A DNA stretch of 43,985 nt from OMG group bacterium (GTDB lineage: Bacteria > Pseudomonadota > Gammaproteobacteria > Pseudomonadales > Azotimanducaceae): contig JAAXGW010000019.1 of the NCBI GenBank assembly GCA_012267385.1, forward strand, positions 1 to 43,985, in the 5' to 3' direction. This document shows positions 1 through 9,581 of this stretch, in pieces. How positions within the stretch are numbered: the first letter of the stretch is position 1; every line of letters begins with the position of its first letter. Under the pieces are notes generated by a model. That model worked only from the letters and a program-made list of their open reading frames with translations, had not been told where the DNA came from and did not search any database. Both the position numbers and the translations under genes were made by a program.

Positions 1-24
1 GTCTATCAAACTGAGGCAACTTCA
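1..24. repeat. IS3-type terminal repeat, right-end copy at window edge
   Basis: The first 24 bases match the end repeat found at 273-297, 1473-1497, 5692-5716 and 6142-6166 and end in the characteristic CAACTTCA. In this orientation it is the right tip of an IS copy lying mostly to the left of the window. Bases 26-272 after it show nothing recognisable. Confidence 0.6.
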
Positions 25-272
25 ATCTTCTACTAACAGACCCAGATGGAGATGAACGACCGGAGGGGAAAACCGAGCGAATAACTAAGAAATCGTGGAA
101 TTACACTAATATTATCTCGATGGATTACAAATCTGGATCATGGAATCTATCCTACTGGATTAAGATTGTGGATGATTCAGAAACCGTAATACATGAAGTC
201 TCCGACGGTGATACCACTGTGTTGTTATAGTTGTCTTTCGACAAGTCACTAGGGAGCTAAAAATTCACCCAG

Positions 273-1497
273 TGAAGTTGGCCCAGTTTGGTGGACACTA
301 ACACTTTGAAAGTAACGGCGAGTCCATTTCATGGGAAGAAAACACTAGTGTTTGGAATATCGAGTACAGATCGTAGAGTTGGTGTAATTGGGTCGTTCGA
401 CAGCGTTGGTCGCGAAAAAAATTGGTTTAGGTATTCAAATGATTCGGAATTGGATTTAGGAGGGTCCTCGGAGTCATTGAGAACGGGAATGCGCGTTACG
501 ACGTAAGTGAGCACAGGTCAAACAAGAGCGGGACATCTTAGCAGAGGCCACTGCCAGAGACGACCTAGTTTCCACGCTGGTCTTCGAGTTCACAGCCGTG
601 CACCAGACCGTATCTACGATCTGCGCGAGGTATCGTTTGCTACGTGTCTCCCGGAGCCGCTAGTATGCTTGGCGTTTTCGATTACAGACTCAGCGGACGG
701 TCGAGAAACAAGCATCGATTGCTCTCATCAAGACGATTCATTTCGGTTCCCGTGGCATCTACAGCGCACCATGGATTCCTGTGTTTTTATCGGATCGAGG
801 CGTTCGCGCTAGTCGTCGCGTGCCGCGTTTGTTGGTGCAACAGGATTTCATAGGTACGTGTCGACAGCGGCAAGGTAAGTGTCAATCATCGAGGAAGGTG
901 ATTTAGCACCCGATCACGTCCGCAGAGCGTTTCAAGCGGAGCGACCAAATCAGTTTTGTGTTGCCGATGCATTTTACCGATATACCCGCCGCGGAATGTA
1001 CAGTCTATTTGGCCGTTATTCTATATGTGTAATCTAGGTGAGTAGTGGGTTAGTTGATGTCGACCAAGCACGATGTCGAGTTAATGGTTCAAACCTTGTA
1101 GTTGGAGGTTCGATCTCGACATCCAACCCTTGTCATTCTTCATTCTGATCATGGATCTCAGTCTACTTCACGGAAACTTCGACAAGTTTGTACTACGGTA
1201 ATTGTGCAGCTTTCCATGGGATCCGTGGGCGATTGTTATGACTATGCCATGGCAGAACGTCAGCTTGCGACGTTGGAGACCGAGTTGACTAATAGTCAGT
1301 TGCACTAACGATTTCGCTTACCCGCGGAAATAATCCGATGTTTTTTGTCTCCTTCAAGGAAAGCTCCTACAGTCCACGTCGATAACGTGTAGTGCGAGAC
1401 TAACAGGCACCTGAAGCTTATGAACGAAGATTCATAATAGAGCATAATTCTACCCTCAATCCCAAATGAAACCGTCCACCAAACTAAGGCAACTTCA
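273..1497 (+). mobile_element. Decayed IS3-family insertion sequence
   Basis: The element is bounded by imperfect 25-bp inverted ends: TGAAGTTGGCCCAGTTTGG... at 273-297 and its complement ending ...GGCAACTTCA at 1473-1497. Tips are TG...CA, as in IS3 elements, and the 1225-bp length fits the family. Inside lies a broken OrfB transposase reading rightward. No clear orfA and no clear 3-4 bp target duplication (CAG left, ACG right) are visible. A partial element of the same family lies at 5692-6166, so the two bracket the solenoid gene pair. Confidence 0.75.
625..1308 (+). pseudogene. IS3 OrfB-type transposase remnant (DDE, rve domain)
   Basis: Fragments in different frames line up with IS3 OrfB. 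At 640-850 one frame reads RVSRSR*YAWR, then IHFGSRGIYSAP and RASRRVPRLL, matching the HTH_21 region (SrSgYYaW...iH..SrGtYGaPRi...grkRVaRLM). Bases 930-1040 retain pieces of the first catalytic block (PNQF...YLAVI.D). Bases 1102-1308 read LVILHSDHGSQ, then SMGSVGDCYDYAMAE and LATLETELT, the second and third acidic blocks. Several stops and frame changes make it non-functional. Confidence 0.8.
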
Positions 1498-1652
1498 ACG
1501 AAGACGAATAGCATCAATTAGACTCTGAATTTAACGACCCATGGACCACTCAACCAATGGTGAATGAAACGAGGCAACAATTTCTCCATGTTGTGGCTCT
1601 TCGCGTAAAATGTGGATTAGTGTAAGGAAAAACCGATTAAACAAGTAATTAA

Positions 1653-3527
1653 GTGAAATCGTTTCAAAACGGAAGACCGATCAGCTACTTCTTCCTAGCA
1701 ATCGTGTTCGTTGCGGGGATAGGCGCGTCAGCCGCGATCTTCTATGGTTTACCCATCCAAGAGCGAAACGATGGCAACTTGGACAACGCGACGGTACCAA
1801 CAGTAGAAGCTCCTAGTTCATCTACTAGTTCTGCAGACCTGTCAAAGAGTGTGAGCAGGGAAACCACGAAGGTGACTCATTCGCCAATTTACAGTCTTAC
1901 TGATATCGCGAAATTACACAGTCCGCTGGAACGAAGTACAGCATTGCACATTGCACTGAGTGAAGCGAACGAAGATCGTGTGCTTGCATTGTTGGATCAA
2001 TCGAAGCAATTGGATTATCTTACACGAGTACAAACTCAAGCAGTTATTCTTCAAAAACTAGTTAGAGTCAATCCGTCTAGTGCATTGACGCAAATAGCAG
2101 AATTTAACCAGCCCGATTCAAGCGATGTGTTATCCGCGATGTTTAGCGAATGGGCTCAGTTCGATTTACACGAGGCGATTTCACTCTCTATTACCCTCGA
2201 CAGCACCGGAAAGCAGGCAGCGTTGGAGGGCATACTGCAAGAAAGAATTGATCTCACAGATCAAAAACGACGCGAAATCGCACAGCGATTGGGCAACGAG
2301 CAATATGCCATCAATGTGATCACGTTGGAGAAATTGAATAAATCCATCGCTGAACCTGAAGAAGTTTGGGAAGAAATAGTCCAACACGCACAGAACGATA
2401 GCGATCAACTTGAGCTACTCACTCAAATTGCGCAGATCTGGGTCGAAAAACAAGGATTGGAAGCGTTGGATCACATCTTCTCGTCCCTCGACAACAAACA
2501 AACAAAGTCTCATATTTCGATTGCGGTGTTTCGCGAACTAGCGCAAACTAATCCAAGGGCAGCGTTTGCGTATGGCGTGAACTCGGATCACATTTCTCCT
2601 TACGATGCTGAAGTGATTGTGGTGGCAGAGTGGGCACAATTCGATCCTCAGGGCGCGCTCGACGCAGTAATCTCGATGCCAGAAGAAAAAATGCGGAAAT
2701 CGAGTTTCAAGAAAATAGTAGAGACTTTGGCGACCTACAACCCACATGCGATTCTCGCAGAGTTTGACTCACTACCGAATAACATGGTTAAATTAGCAAC
2801 AAAAACGGCTGTGTCAGTTCTTGCTTCGAGCTCCCCGCTAGACGCTGCCGCGATCGTATCTACTATGGAAGACGAACCCTTGAAAGGTGACTGTATTCGA
2901 TCGGTAATTCATCATTGGATCGCGCGCGATATGGATGCGGTCCTAGATTGGGTCTTAAAAGACCCAGATCTGGAGTTTCAAAGAACTCAATTAACTGGGT
3001 ATGTATTGCTCACACTCGTTGAGCATGACCCAGAGCGCGCCATGCGGGTCGCACTCGCTTATCCATTAGGTGAGGATGAAGTGGGTCCCGAGGATTGGAT
3101 AATCGCAAAACTGTCACGGATAGATATCGACAAAGCAATTGAATACCTGCCTAGGGTTAGAGACGGTATTACAAAGACCGAGTCGTACCGCAGTGTAGCA
3201 TTTAACTTGGCAGAACAAGGCTTGAACGACAAAGCTCTACAGTTACTCAAGCAAGTTCCCGATTACGCGAAGAAAACTTACCTAAGTCGATGGATGAGTG
3301 CTTGGGTGCATTTCGATCCAACCGATGTGTACGAATCACTCGACCAAATGCCTTCGGCAGATATTGCATCATTAGCTGCATTGAATTTGTTGACCAATGA
3401 CCCTTGGCGTAAACACTTGAACTCCGAACAGACGGAAAAAGTACGAGCTCATCTCACCGAAGAAGACTCGAAGCGGTTTAAACGGCTCAGTTTAAAAACG
3501 TTCGAAACCCAAAGCAGTTGGAGATGA
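1653..3527 (+). CDS. Membrane-anchored alpha-solenoid repeat protein A (unknown function)
   Basis: A 624-aa protein with a GTG start. The N-terminus has one membrane segment (about residues 12-32, YFFLAIVFVAGIGASAAIFY) with few charges before it, then a Ser/Thr-rich linker (to ~75) and a long, purely helical, probably periplasmic region. The recurring unit is W-[AIV]-x-x-D followed by small and hydrophobic residues: EWAQFDLHEAIS, EWAQFDPQGALDAV, HWIARDMDAVLDWV, AWVHFDPTDVYESL. This suggests HEAT/TPR-like hairpins. No catalytic motif was found. The downstream gene is a tandem paralogue starting 8 bases after this stop, so they are probably co-transcribed. IS3-type sequences flank both. Such W..DP solenoids resemble lineage-specific scaffold proteins, but the function is unknown. 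Confidence 0.85.
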   Translation: MKSFQNGRPISYFFLAIVFVAGIGASAAIFYGLPIQERNDGNLDNATVPTVEAPSSSTSSADLSKSVSRETTKVTHSPIYSLTDIAKLHSPLERSTALHIALSEANEDRVLALLDQSKQLDYLTRVQTQAVILQKLVRVNPSSALTQIAEFNQPDSSDVLSAMFSEWAQFDLHEAISLSITLDSTGKQAALEGILQERIDLTDQKRREIAQRLGNEQYAINVITLEKLNKSIAEPEEVWEEIVQHAQNDSDQLELLTQIAQIWVEKQGLEALDHIFSSLDNKQTKSHISIAVFRELAQTNPRAAFAYGVNSDHISPYDAEVIVVAEWAQFDPQGALDAVISMPEEKMRKSSFKKIVETLATYNPHAILAEFDSLPNNMVKLATKTAVSVLASSSPLDAAAIVSTMEDEPLKGDCIRSVIHHWIARDMDAVLDWVLKDPDLEFQRTQLTGYVLLTLVEHDPERAMRVALAYPLGEDEVGPEDWIIAKLSRIDIDKAIEYLPRVRDGITKTESYRSVAFNLAEQGLNDKALQLLKQVPDYAKKTYLSRWMSAWVHFDPTDVYESLDQMPSADIASLAALNLLTNDPWRKHLNSEQTEKVRAHLTEEDSKRFKRLSLKTFETQSSWR

Positions 3528-3535
3528 TTGTTTAG

Positions 3536-5392
3536 ATGTTGACAAGTCGACATGGAAGCCTGACGAAATGCGTGGTTGTCGCGACTGTGTTTCTTGTTGG
3601 AGTGGGCTTATCGTGGGTCGTCTTCTATGGATTCTCGTTGTTAGAACGAGATGAAATTGACCATCAGAACGCTCTGGTGCTGATTGGGAATCCGTCTAGT
3701 GAAACCACGAATTCCACCGTCGAGTCCCGCGACTTGGATGAGTTACTCAAAACATCGAAGCAATCACCGATTCGCAACATAGACGAGATTGTGAAATTAA
3801 GTGGACCTCTGGAGAGAAACACCGTTTTGCTCAATGTATTGAACCAAGCCGATGAAGACCAAGTGCTAGATCTGTTGGAACAAACACAGCATTTAGATCC
3901 TCCTGCACGGCTACCGACGCAAGCATTTGTTATTCAAAGACTCGTAAGAATCAATCCTTTACGCGCCCTGACGGAAGCGTTGCAATTTCGTTCACCTCGA
4001 GTCAGGTATTTGTTAACCGAGCTGTTTCGTGAATGGGTCCAATTTGATTTGGATTCAGCAATCTCACGAGCTAAAACTCTTAGCTACGCCAACAAACATG
4101 TTGCAATGGAGGTCATCCTAAAGGAACGGAGCGATCTTACGATTACTAAGCGTCTCGAGATTGCACAGCAACTAGGACTGGAGCAATTTGCCCACGAGTT
4201 TATCATGCCAGAGATAACAAGCGAAGCACTGCAAGAACCGGAAAGAAGTTGGAGAGAAATAGTTGAAGAAGCACAGAACGAACCTGGGCAGATCAAGTTA
4301 CTCACCGAGATTGCGAAGATCTGGATCGAACAAACGGGATTGGGAGCCTTGGATCATATCCGCCAGTCACTCGACAATTCTCTTACCAAGTCTTTAATTA
4401 CCACTGCAGTATTGCGAGAAGTTGCTCGAACAAAACCAAGAATTGCCTTCGAGTATGCGATGAATTTGGATAACGACCCCGACAACGAATCTAAGTTCGC
4501 TGTCGTGCAAAAGTGGGCTGAATCCGACCCACACGGAGTTCTCCATGCAATATCGTCAATGGAACAAACGGGACAGTATTGGCTATTACTCAATCGATTA
4601 ATTGATACTTGGTCTTCTTATCATCCTCAAACATTACTCACGGATTTCGATTCCTTACCCAGTGATGTTGGTGAGTTCGCAATCAAAGAGGCTGTTTCCG
4701 TTATTGCTGGGCGTTCTCCACAGGAAGCAGCAGAAATTGTATCTGCAATGGAAGATATGAAAAACGACAATTTGAAGCTCGATGCAGCTCGTTCCGTATT
4801 TTTTCTCTGGAGCGTGGGCGATATGGATGCCGCATTAGATTGGATACTGAATGATGACGGCATTAAAGGATTAAGGTCTCGGTTACTAACTTCTGCTGTG
4901 TTTACCCTTGTGAATCGGGATCACGATATTGAGCGTGCACTGAATGTAGCACTTGAACTACCAATAGGAGAGAATGAAATAGGCCCAGAGGCTGTGGTTG
5001 TCGCACAAATTGCTTCCGAATACACCGAAACGGCGATTGAGTATTTGTCCAAGGTTCGAGAAGGTCCCACAAAATCTGAAGCATACAGTTGCTTGGGCTA
5101 TGTACTAGCACGAAAGAATATGACAGCCAGAGCTCTAAAGTTGTTGCAACAGGTTCCCGATTATGCCAAGGAACCGTATCTTGCACAGGTACTTGGTGGT
5201 TGGGCTAAGTATCATCCCAAACGCCTCTTTGAGTCTCTCGATGACCTGCCATCTAAAGAGATTGCATCAACAGCAGCTTTCAGTTTGTTGTTCTACGAAC
5301 CACAATACGGTCAGTTGAGCTCAGAAGAGATTGAAACTGTGAAGACGTACTTATCCGAAGAAGACGCCCAAAAGCTCGAAAGACACAATTGA
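3536..5392 (+). CDS. Membrane-anchored alpha-solenoid repeat protein B (paralogue of A)
   Basis: A 618-aa protein starting ATG at 3536, with GGAG just upstream inside the end of gene A, so translational coupling is likely. It has the same plan as gene A: membrane helix at about residues 10-32 (CVVVATVFLVGVGLSWVVFY), polar linker, then helical repeats with EWVQFDLDSAIS, KWAESDPHGVLHAI, LWSVGDMDAALDWI and GWAKYHPKRLFESL at matching positions. The two proteins align end to end with clear but diverged similarity (for example QVPDYAKxxYL and ...EEDxxx near both C-termini), indicating an old tandem duplication with both copies kept open. No enzymatic motif was found. A heteromeric scaffold is possible but is inference. 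Confidence 0.85.
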   Translation: MLTSRHGSLTKCVVVATVFLVGVGLSWVVFYGFSLLERDEIDHQNALVLIGNPSSETTNSTVESRDLDELLKTSKQSPIRNIDEIVKLSGPLERNTVLLNVLNQADEDQVLDLLEQTQHLDPPARLPTQAFVIQRLVRINPLRALTEALQFRSPRVRYLLTELFREWVQFDLDSAISRAKTLSYANKHVAMEVILKERSDLTITKRLEIAQQLGLEQFAHEFIMPEITSEALQEPERSWREIVEEAQNEPGQIKLLTEIAKIWIEQTGLGALDHIRQSLDNSLTKSLITTAVLREVARTKPRIAFEYAMNLDNDPDNESKFAVVQKWAESDPHGVLHAISSMEQTGQYWLLLNRLIDTWSSYHPQTLLTDFDSLPSDVGEFAIKEAVSVIAGRSPQEAAEIVSAMEDMKNDNLKLDAARSVFFLWSVGDMDAALDWILNDDGIKGLRSRLLTSAVFTLVNRDHDIERALNVALELPIGENEIGPEAVVVAQIASEYTETAIEYLSKVREGPTKSEAYSCLGYVLARKNMTARALKLLQQVPDYAKEPYLAQVLGGWAKYHPKRLFESLDDLPSKEIASTAAFSLLFYEPQYGQLSSEEIETVKTYLSEEDAQKLERHN

Positions 5393-5655
5393 ATAAATAT
5401 ATGGGACTTGTCTACAAAAGTGCCGGAAATTAATCCGGGTCATTAGCAACTATCACCGCTTCTAAGTCCGCCTTAAATTTGGGAGTTACGTAGATAACGT
5501 GACAAAATCGGTTTAGAATTTTGGGCACTATTCTCCATTAAGCCCGTCTAGTCCTTAATCTCTATCATCTTACTTCGACCCTTTCGATCTACGTCCATCC
5601 TAAACTTACGATCCTTGTCTTTCTTAGGTGCTGTGTCGGGTCGCTTATAGCCCTC

Positions 5656-5684
5656 AGGCAATGCTCCAAGATTGAGCATTGCCT
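5656..5684. repeat. Perfect 11-bp inverted repeat (hairpin)
   Basis: Arms AGGCAATGCTC (5656-5666) and GAGCATTGCCT (5674-5684) are exact complements around a 7-nt loop. No T-run follows on either strand, so it is not a standard terminator. It lies 7 bp outside the IS end at 5692, in the 300-bp spacer after solenoid gene B. That spacer otherwise holds only a short basic frame (minus strand, 5680-5548) that I do not recognise. Confidence 0.7.
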
Positions 5685-5691
5685 TGACTGC

Positions 5692-6166
5692 TGAAGTTGC
5701 CTCAGTTTGATGGACAGTATATTTTGGGATTCGCAGTAGAACCATGTTCTATTGCGAATCTCCGTATCGGAAACATGCGTCGAACGCAGAAGTGATCTTG
5801 CTTGGTGTAGGCCCCTACATTCAATGGAGTTGAACTTACCCGAATACCAAGCTAGGGCCGTCACGCTTTCGCCCTATACACTGGTGGCATGATAGTGGTG
5901 GTTGTTCACCGCGATCAGACCCCCGAATGAAAGTTTGAACGTATTGTGCGCGCGACCCGAGCCCGATTACTACGTCGTTGTAAGATTTTTTCCTATGCAA
6001 ATGGTATTGGTCATGTATGGCTCAGCGGAACAAACTTGCATTCCTCGAAAACTATCATCTGTTTCTAGAAAGTCCGTTGTGGACGAAATTTTTCAGCTTT
6101 TAAGATATCTTTCGTGTTCCGCGTTCATGTTTCATGAAAGGTGTCTATCAATCTGAGGCAGCTTCA
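5692..6166. mobile_element. Internally deleted IS3-type copy or MITE (475 bp)
   Basis: The left end 5692-5716 (TGAAGTTGCCTCAGTTTG...) and right end 6142-6166 (...TCTGAGGCAGCTTCA) form the same inverted end pair as the IS at 273-1497. The interior shows no transposase and no convincing gene, only a strong hairpin at 5728-5760. With the copy at 273-1497 it encloses the two solenoid genes, giving a composite-transposon-like layout. It abuts the 3' end of valS. Confidence 0.65.
5728..5760. repeat. 15-bp-arm hairpin inside the short IS copy
   Basis: GATTCGCAGTAGAAC (5728-5742) and GTTCTATTGCGAATC (5746-5760) are complementary except for one position, with a 3-nt loop. No T-run follows. It could be an IS internal structure or a REP-like unit. 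Confidence 0.7.
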
Positions 6167-6186
6167 TGTTGTTTACTTTTCACAAC

Positions 6187-9009
6187 TTAGTTAGTGTGCA
6201 TCGCTGCTAATAGTTGTTCTAATTGTCGCTTAAGCGCGATCTTTTTCTGAGATGATTGCTCAGCTCTTTGACGTTGAGCAACAACAACATGCTTTGGAGC
6301 GCGCGAAGTGAAATTGGGATTGCGGAGTTTTTTGTTGATCACTTCAAGTTCTTTCGTTGTACGTGTTAATTCTTTTTCAAGTCGGGCGTGTTCTGCACGC
6401 TTTTCCTGTTTGTCAACGAAAGGTACGTGGATATACAAACCATTTATTATTTGAGTTGAACCGTACGGACTTTGACTGGGGTCATCTAGCCATTCGGTTG
6501 TAGAAATCTTTGCTAGTTTGCACAGTAGGACATGATTTTCATGTTCCAGCTCCCGTTCTTGAGTGCTTCCTTCGCTAAATAACACGGTAACTTCTTTGTT
6601 AGGTGGAATTTGCCGTTCCCCTCTGATATTACGCACCGCGCCGATGACGCCTTTGAGCCAATTGATCGCGGTTTCGGCAGCTTGGTCTTCCAACAAATCC
6701 TCGCTCGTCGGATAGGACTCCTGCATGATGGATGCGGATTCTCTTCCAAGAAGTCGTGCAACAGTTTGCCAAAGTTCTTCCGTGATAAAGGGCATCGCTG
6801 GGTGTAAGAGTCGAAGGATGATTTCAGCCACTTCGAGAAGCGTGTACTTGGTACCGTTCAAACGTGCTTTTTCAGTATCTGAGTCATACAAGACTGGTTT
6901 GGTAAATTCCAGGTACCAATCGCAGAATTCGTGCCAAATGAATTCATGAGCACACTGAGCAAACAGGTCGAAGCGGTAGGAATCAAGATGCTGACGACAC
7001 TCTTGTACTAACACTCCTAATGACGACCGAATCCACCTGTCGGCAAGCGAAAATTCGCGGGGTGCATCAAGGTCTAAGTTTTCAGTCTGTGAGATGGTAA
7101 ATCGAAGTGCATTCCACAACTTATTACAAAAGAAGTGATAGCCTTCAACTCGCGCTATGTCAAAGTTGTAACTACTCGTCGGAGACGCAATCGCGCAAAA
7201 CGTGAATCGCAACGCATCGGTGCCGAAAGCTTGAATACCGTTTGGAAAGTCGCGGCGTGTGTGTCTCTCGATTTGTGCTTTGAGGCTCTGTTGAGTCAAA
7301 TTGCTGGTGCGCTTGGCGAGTAAGTCTTCCAGTGAAATTCCATCAACAAGGTCAAGAGGGTCCAATCCATTACCTTTGGTCTTGGACATCTTTTGACCCT
7401 CAGCGTCGCGAATTAGGCCCGTTATGTACACCGTGCGAAATGGGATCTCTTTTGTGAAATGTAACGTAAGCATGATCATGCGCGCTACCCAGAAGAAAAT
7501 GATGTCATGGCCAGTAATTAAAACGTCAGTAGGGTGGAATGTACGCAAATCTTCAGTTTCATCGGGCCACCCTAACGTCCCAAACGTCCAAAGTGCGCTC
7601 GAGAACCAAGTGTCTAAAACATCGGGATCGCGTGTAAGAGGAACCGAAGTCGCGAGCCCTGCTTTGGCGCGCGCTTCCTCCTCATCGCGACCAACATAGA
7701 CATTACCTTCTTCGTCATACCAAGCAGGAATCTGGTGCCCCCACCACTGTTGACGACTGATGCACCAATCTCGTAGGTCACGCATCCAGCTGAAGTAAAC
7801 GTTTTCCCATCGCTTCGGTTGAAATTTAATTGAACCATCTTGGACTTTCTTGAGCGCGGGTTCTGCTAAGGGTTTGATATCGACCCACCACTGTTCGGTT
7901 ATTAAGGGTTCGACGATTTCACCAGATCTCTCGCCTCTAGGTACTTGAACTTCGTAAGGCTCGATTCTGTCCAGAAGATTCTGCTGTTCAAGAGTCGCGA
8001 CAATTCGAGCGCGTGCGTCAAATCGATCAAGACCGCGAAATTCTTCTGGAACGTCTTCACTCATCGTACCCTGTTTTGTGAGTACGCTAATTCTTTCAAG
8101 ATTGTGCCTACTACCAATTTCGTAATCATGGAAATCGTGTGCTGGAGTGATTTTGAGACAACCCGTGCCAAACTCCATGTCTACGTGTTCGTCCCCAATG
8201 ATGGGTATTCTTCGGTTGGCTAACGGCAGTCGAACATAGTGTCCGATTAGATTCTGGAAACGATCATCTTTGGGATTAACGGCAACGGCTGTGTCTCCGA
8301 GCATAGTCTCAGGTCGAGTCGTGGCAACGACTAGGTATCCTTCACCGGATTGAGTTCGCAGTCCGTCTTCTAATGGGTATCGAAGATACCAAAGTGAACC
8401 CGCTTCGGGTTCTGTGATTACTTCGAGATCCGATAACGCAGTATAGAGCGTTGGATCCCAGTTGACCAGTCGATGACCTTTGTAAATGAGACCTTCTTCG
8501 TAAAGTCGAACGAAAACTTCAATCACCGCGCGTGAGAAACCTTCGTCCATGGTAAAACGTTCTCGAGACCAATCGACGGAAGTCCCCAAGCGACGCATTT
8601 GCTGAGTAATGATCCCACCAGATTCTTCTTTCCACTGCCAAACGCGTTTAATGAATGCTTCGCGACCAACCTCTGCGGGAGTTGTGCCTTCTTCGCGAAG
8701 CATTTCGGTAACGACCACCTGTGTCGAGATCGCTGCATGATCCGTTCCGGTTTGCCATAGTGTGTTGTAATTTGCCATTCTTCTATAGCGAATGACCGCG
8801 TCCATCAACGATTGTTGAAAGGCATGACCTACATGCAGAGTTCCTGTGACGTTCGGAGGAGGAATCGCAATGGAAAACGCGGGACCATTTCCTGTAGGAG
8901 CAAAATATCCACCGCGTTCCCATTTTTCGTAAAGCCGCGTTTCAATGGCACTCGCATCAAATGCTTTAGTTAGCTGTTTGGAATTACTCATGGTATCAGC
9001 CACGCACAC
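6187..9009 (-). CDS. valS: Valyl-tRNA synthetase
   Basis: A class I aminoacyl-tRNA synthetase that charges tRNA-Val in the cytoplasm. At 940 aa it is close to the usual proteobacterial length (~950). Visible motifs: HIGH-type HVGH in NVTGTLHVGHAF (~residues 53-64), the editing/CP1 region with TTRPETMLGDTAVAV, the KMSKS loop as GQKMSKTKGN, the anticodon-binding domain, and a C-terminal coiled-coil arm (ARLEKELTRTTKELEVINKKL). The start is uncertain: GTG at 9009 or ATG at 8991 (MSNSKQLTK), neither with a strong ribosome site; the ATG is more family-like. holC lies directly upstream, 3 bases away, as usual. The short IS copy (5692-6166) sits 20 bases beyond the stop. Confidence 0.97.
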   Translation of the reverse strand: MCVADTMSNSKQLTKAFDASAIETRLYEKWERGGYFAPTGNGPAFSIAIPPPNVTGTLHVGHAFQQSLMDAVIRYRRMANYNTLWQTGTDHAAISTQVVVTEMLREEGTTPAEVGREAFIKRVWQWKEESGGIITQQMRRLGTSVDWSRERFTMDEGFSRAVIEVFVRLYEEGLIYKGHRLVNWDPTLYTALSDLEVITEPEAGSLWYLRYPLEDGLRTQSGEGYLVVATTRPETMLGDTAVAVNPKDDRFQNLIGHYVRLPLANRRIPIIGDEHVDMEFGTGCLKITPAHDFHDYEIGSRHNLERISVLTKQGTMSEDVPEEFRGLDRFDARARIVATLEQQNLLDRIEPYEVQVPRGERSGEIVEPLITEQWWVDIKPLAEPALKKVQDGSIKFQPKRWENVYFSWMRDLRDWCISRQQWWGHQIPAWYDEEGNVYVGRDEEEARAKAGLATSVPLTRDPDVLDTWFSSALWTFGTLGWPDETEDLRTFHPTDVLITGHDIIFFWVARMIMLTLHFTKEIPFRTVYITGLIRDAEGQKMSKTKGNGLDPLDLVDGISLEDLLAKRTSNLTQQSLKAQIERHTRRDFPNGIQAFGTDALRFTFCAIASPTSSYNFDIARVEGYHFFCNKLWNALRFTISQTENLDLDAPREFSLADRWIRSSLGVLVQECRQHLDSYRFDLFAQCAHEFIWHEFCDWYLEFTKPVLYDSDTEKARLNGTKYTLLEVAEIILRLLHPAMPFITEELWQTVARLLGRESASIMQESYPTSEDLLEDQAAETAINWLKGVIGAVRNIRGERQIPPNKEVTVLFSEGSTQERELEHENHVLLCKLAKISTTEWLDDPSQSPYGSTQIINGLYIHVPFVDKQEKRAEHARLEKELTRTTKELEVINKKLRNPNFTSRAPKHVVVAQRQRAEQSSQKKIALKRQLEQLLAAMHTN

Positions 9010-9012
9010 TAG

Positions 9013-9474
9013 TCACAGGTCGAGAATGGGTCTGTTCTCCCAATCCGATATACTAATAAAGGTAGGTTTCCCGTACTTTTCTCGATAACTTGCAAACTTA
9101 CTCCTTGCTTGCTGTTTCCATTCATGTTGTTGCAAAACGAACTCACATACGGTGTCGAATTGCTCAACACAATTCGGAATATCTTTGGTGTGGTTAATCA
9201 ACACAGAGCCGCTCTCCTCGAATGTCGGTGTGCATTCCATCGTAACGAGACATCGTTGTTGTATCTCAGAGGCTCGTATGTGTGGTACAAAACTGTTGGT
9301 CGGGAAGTTCCACAAGGTCTCATCTAAAAAAGTTAGCTCGTTCTCATTCGCGGTAAGCACATGCACGTTGGTGTTTGCTCGATAATATTCGCATATAAGT
9401 TTGCAGATCGCACGCACAAGCATTTTCGGATCTTTATCCGGTATTTCATAAAAAACTATTTGTGGGTGCGACAT
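9013..9474 (-). CDS. holC: DNA polymerase III chi subunit
   Basis: A 153-aa protein, normal length for HolC, which links the clamp loader to single-strand-binding protein at the replication fork. It shows the family pattern: N-terminal beta strand (QIVFYEI), conserved AICKLICEYYRAN helix, the LDETLWNFPTNSFVPH segment (consensus LD..LW.f....FlPH), and EQFDTVCEFVLQ...ARSKFASYRE near the C-terminus. It is co-directional and almost contiguous with valS, the classical holC-valS pair. In most relatives pepA precedes it; here the next gene upstream is the divergent lptF, 107 bp away. Confidence 0.93.
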   Translation of the reverse strand: MSHPQIVFYEIPDKDPKMLVRAICKLICEYYRANTNVHVLTANENELTFLDETLWNFPTNSFVPHIRASEIQQRCLVTMECTPTFEESGSVLINHTKDIPNCVEQFDTVCEFVLQQHEWKQQARSKFASYREKYGKPTFISISDWENRPILDL

Positions 9475-9581
9475 GATTTTGCGATCGTAACACTGGATTT
9501 AGCGACGGGTTCTTCGTCTAATAGACAAGAACATACTCTTCGAGACGCGCTTTGGACAAGGAATTTTAAGAGAGATTCGCG

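Noticed and set aside
288-850. Several 60-100 aa open frames near the left edge
   Set aside because: They overlap the IS3 remnant in mixed frames, and only transposase fragments are recognisable.
5902-6156. 84-aa plus-strand frame before valS
   Set aside because: It lies inside the short IS copy, with no ribosome site and low-complexity odd composition.
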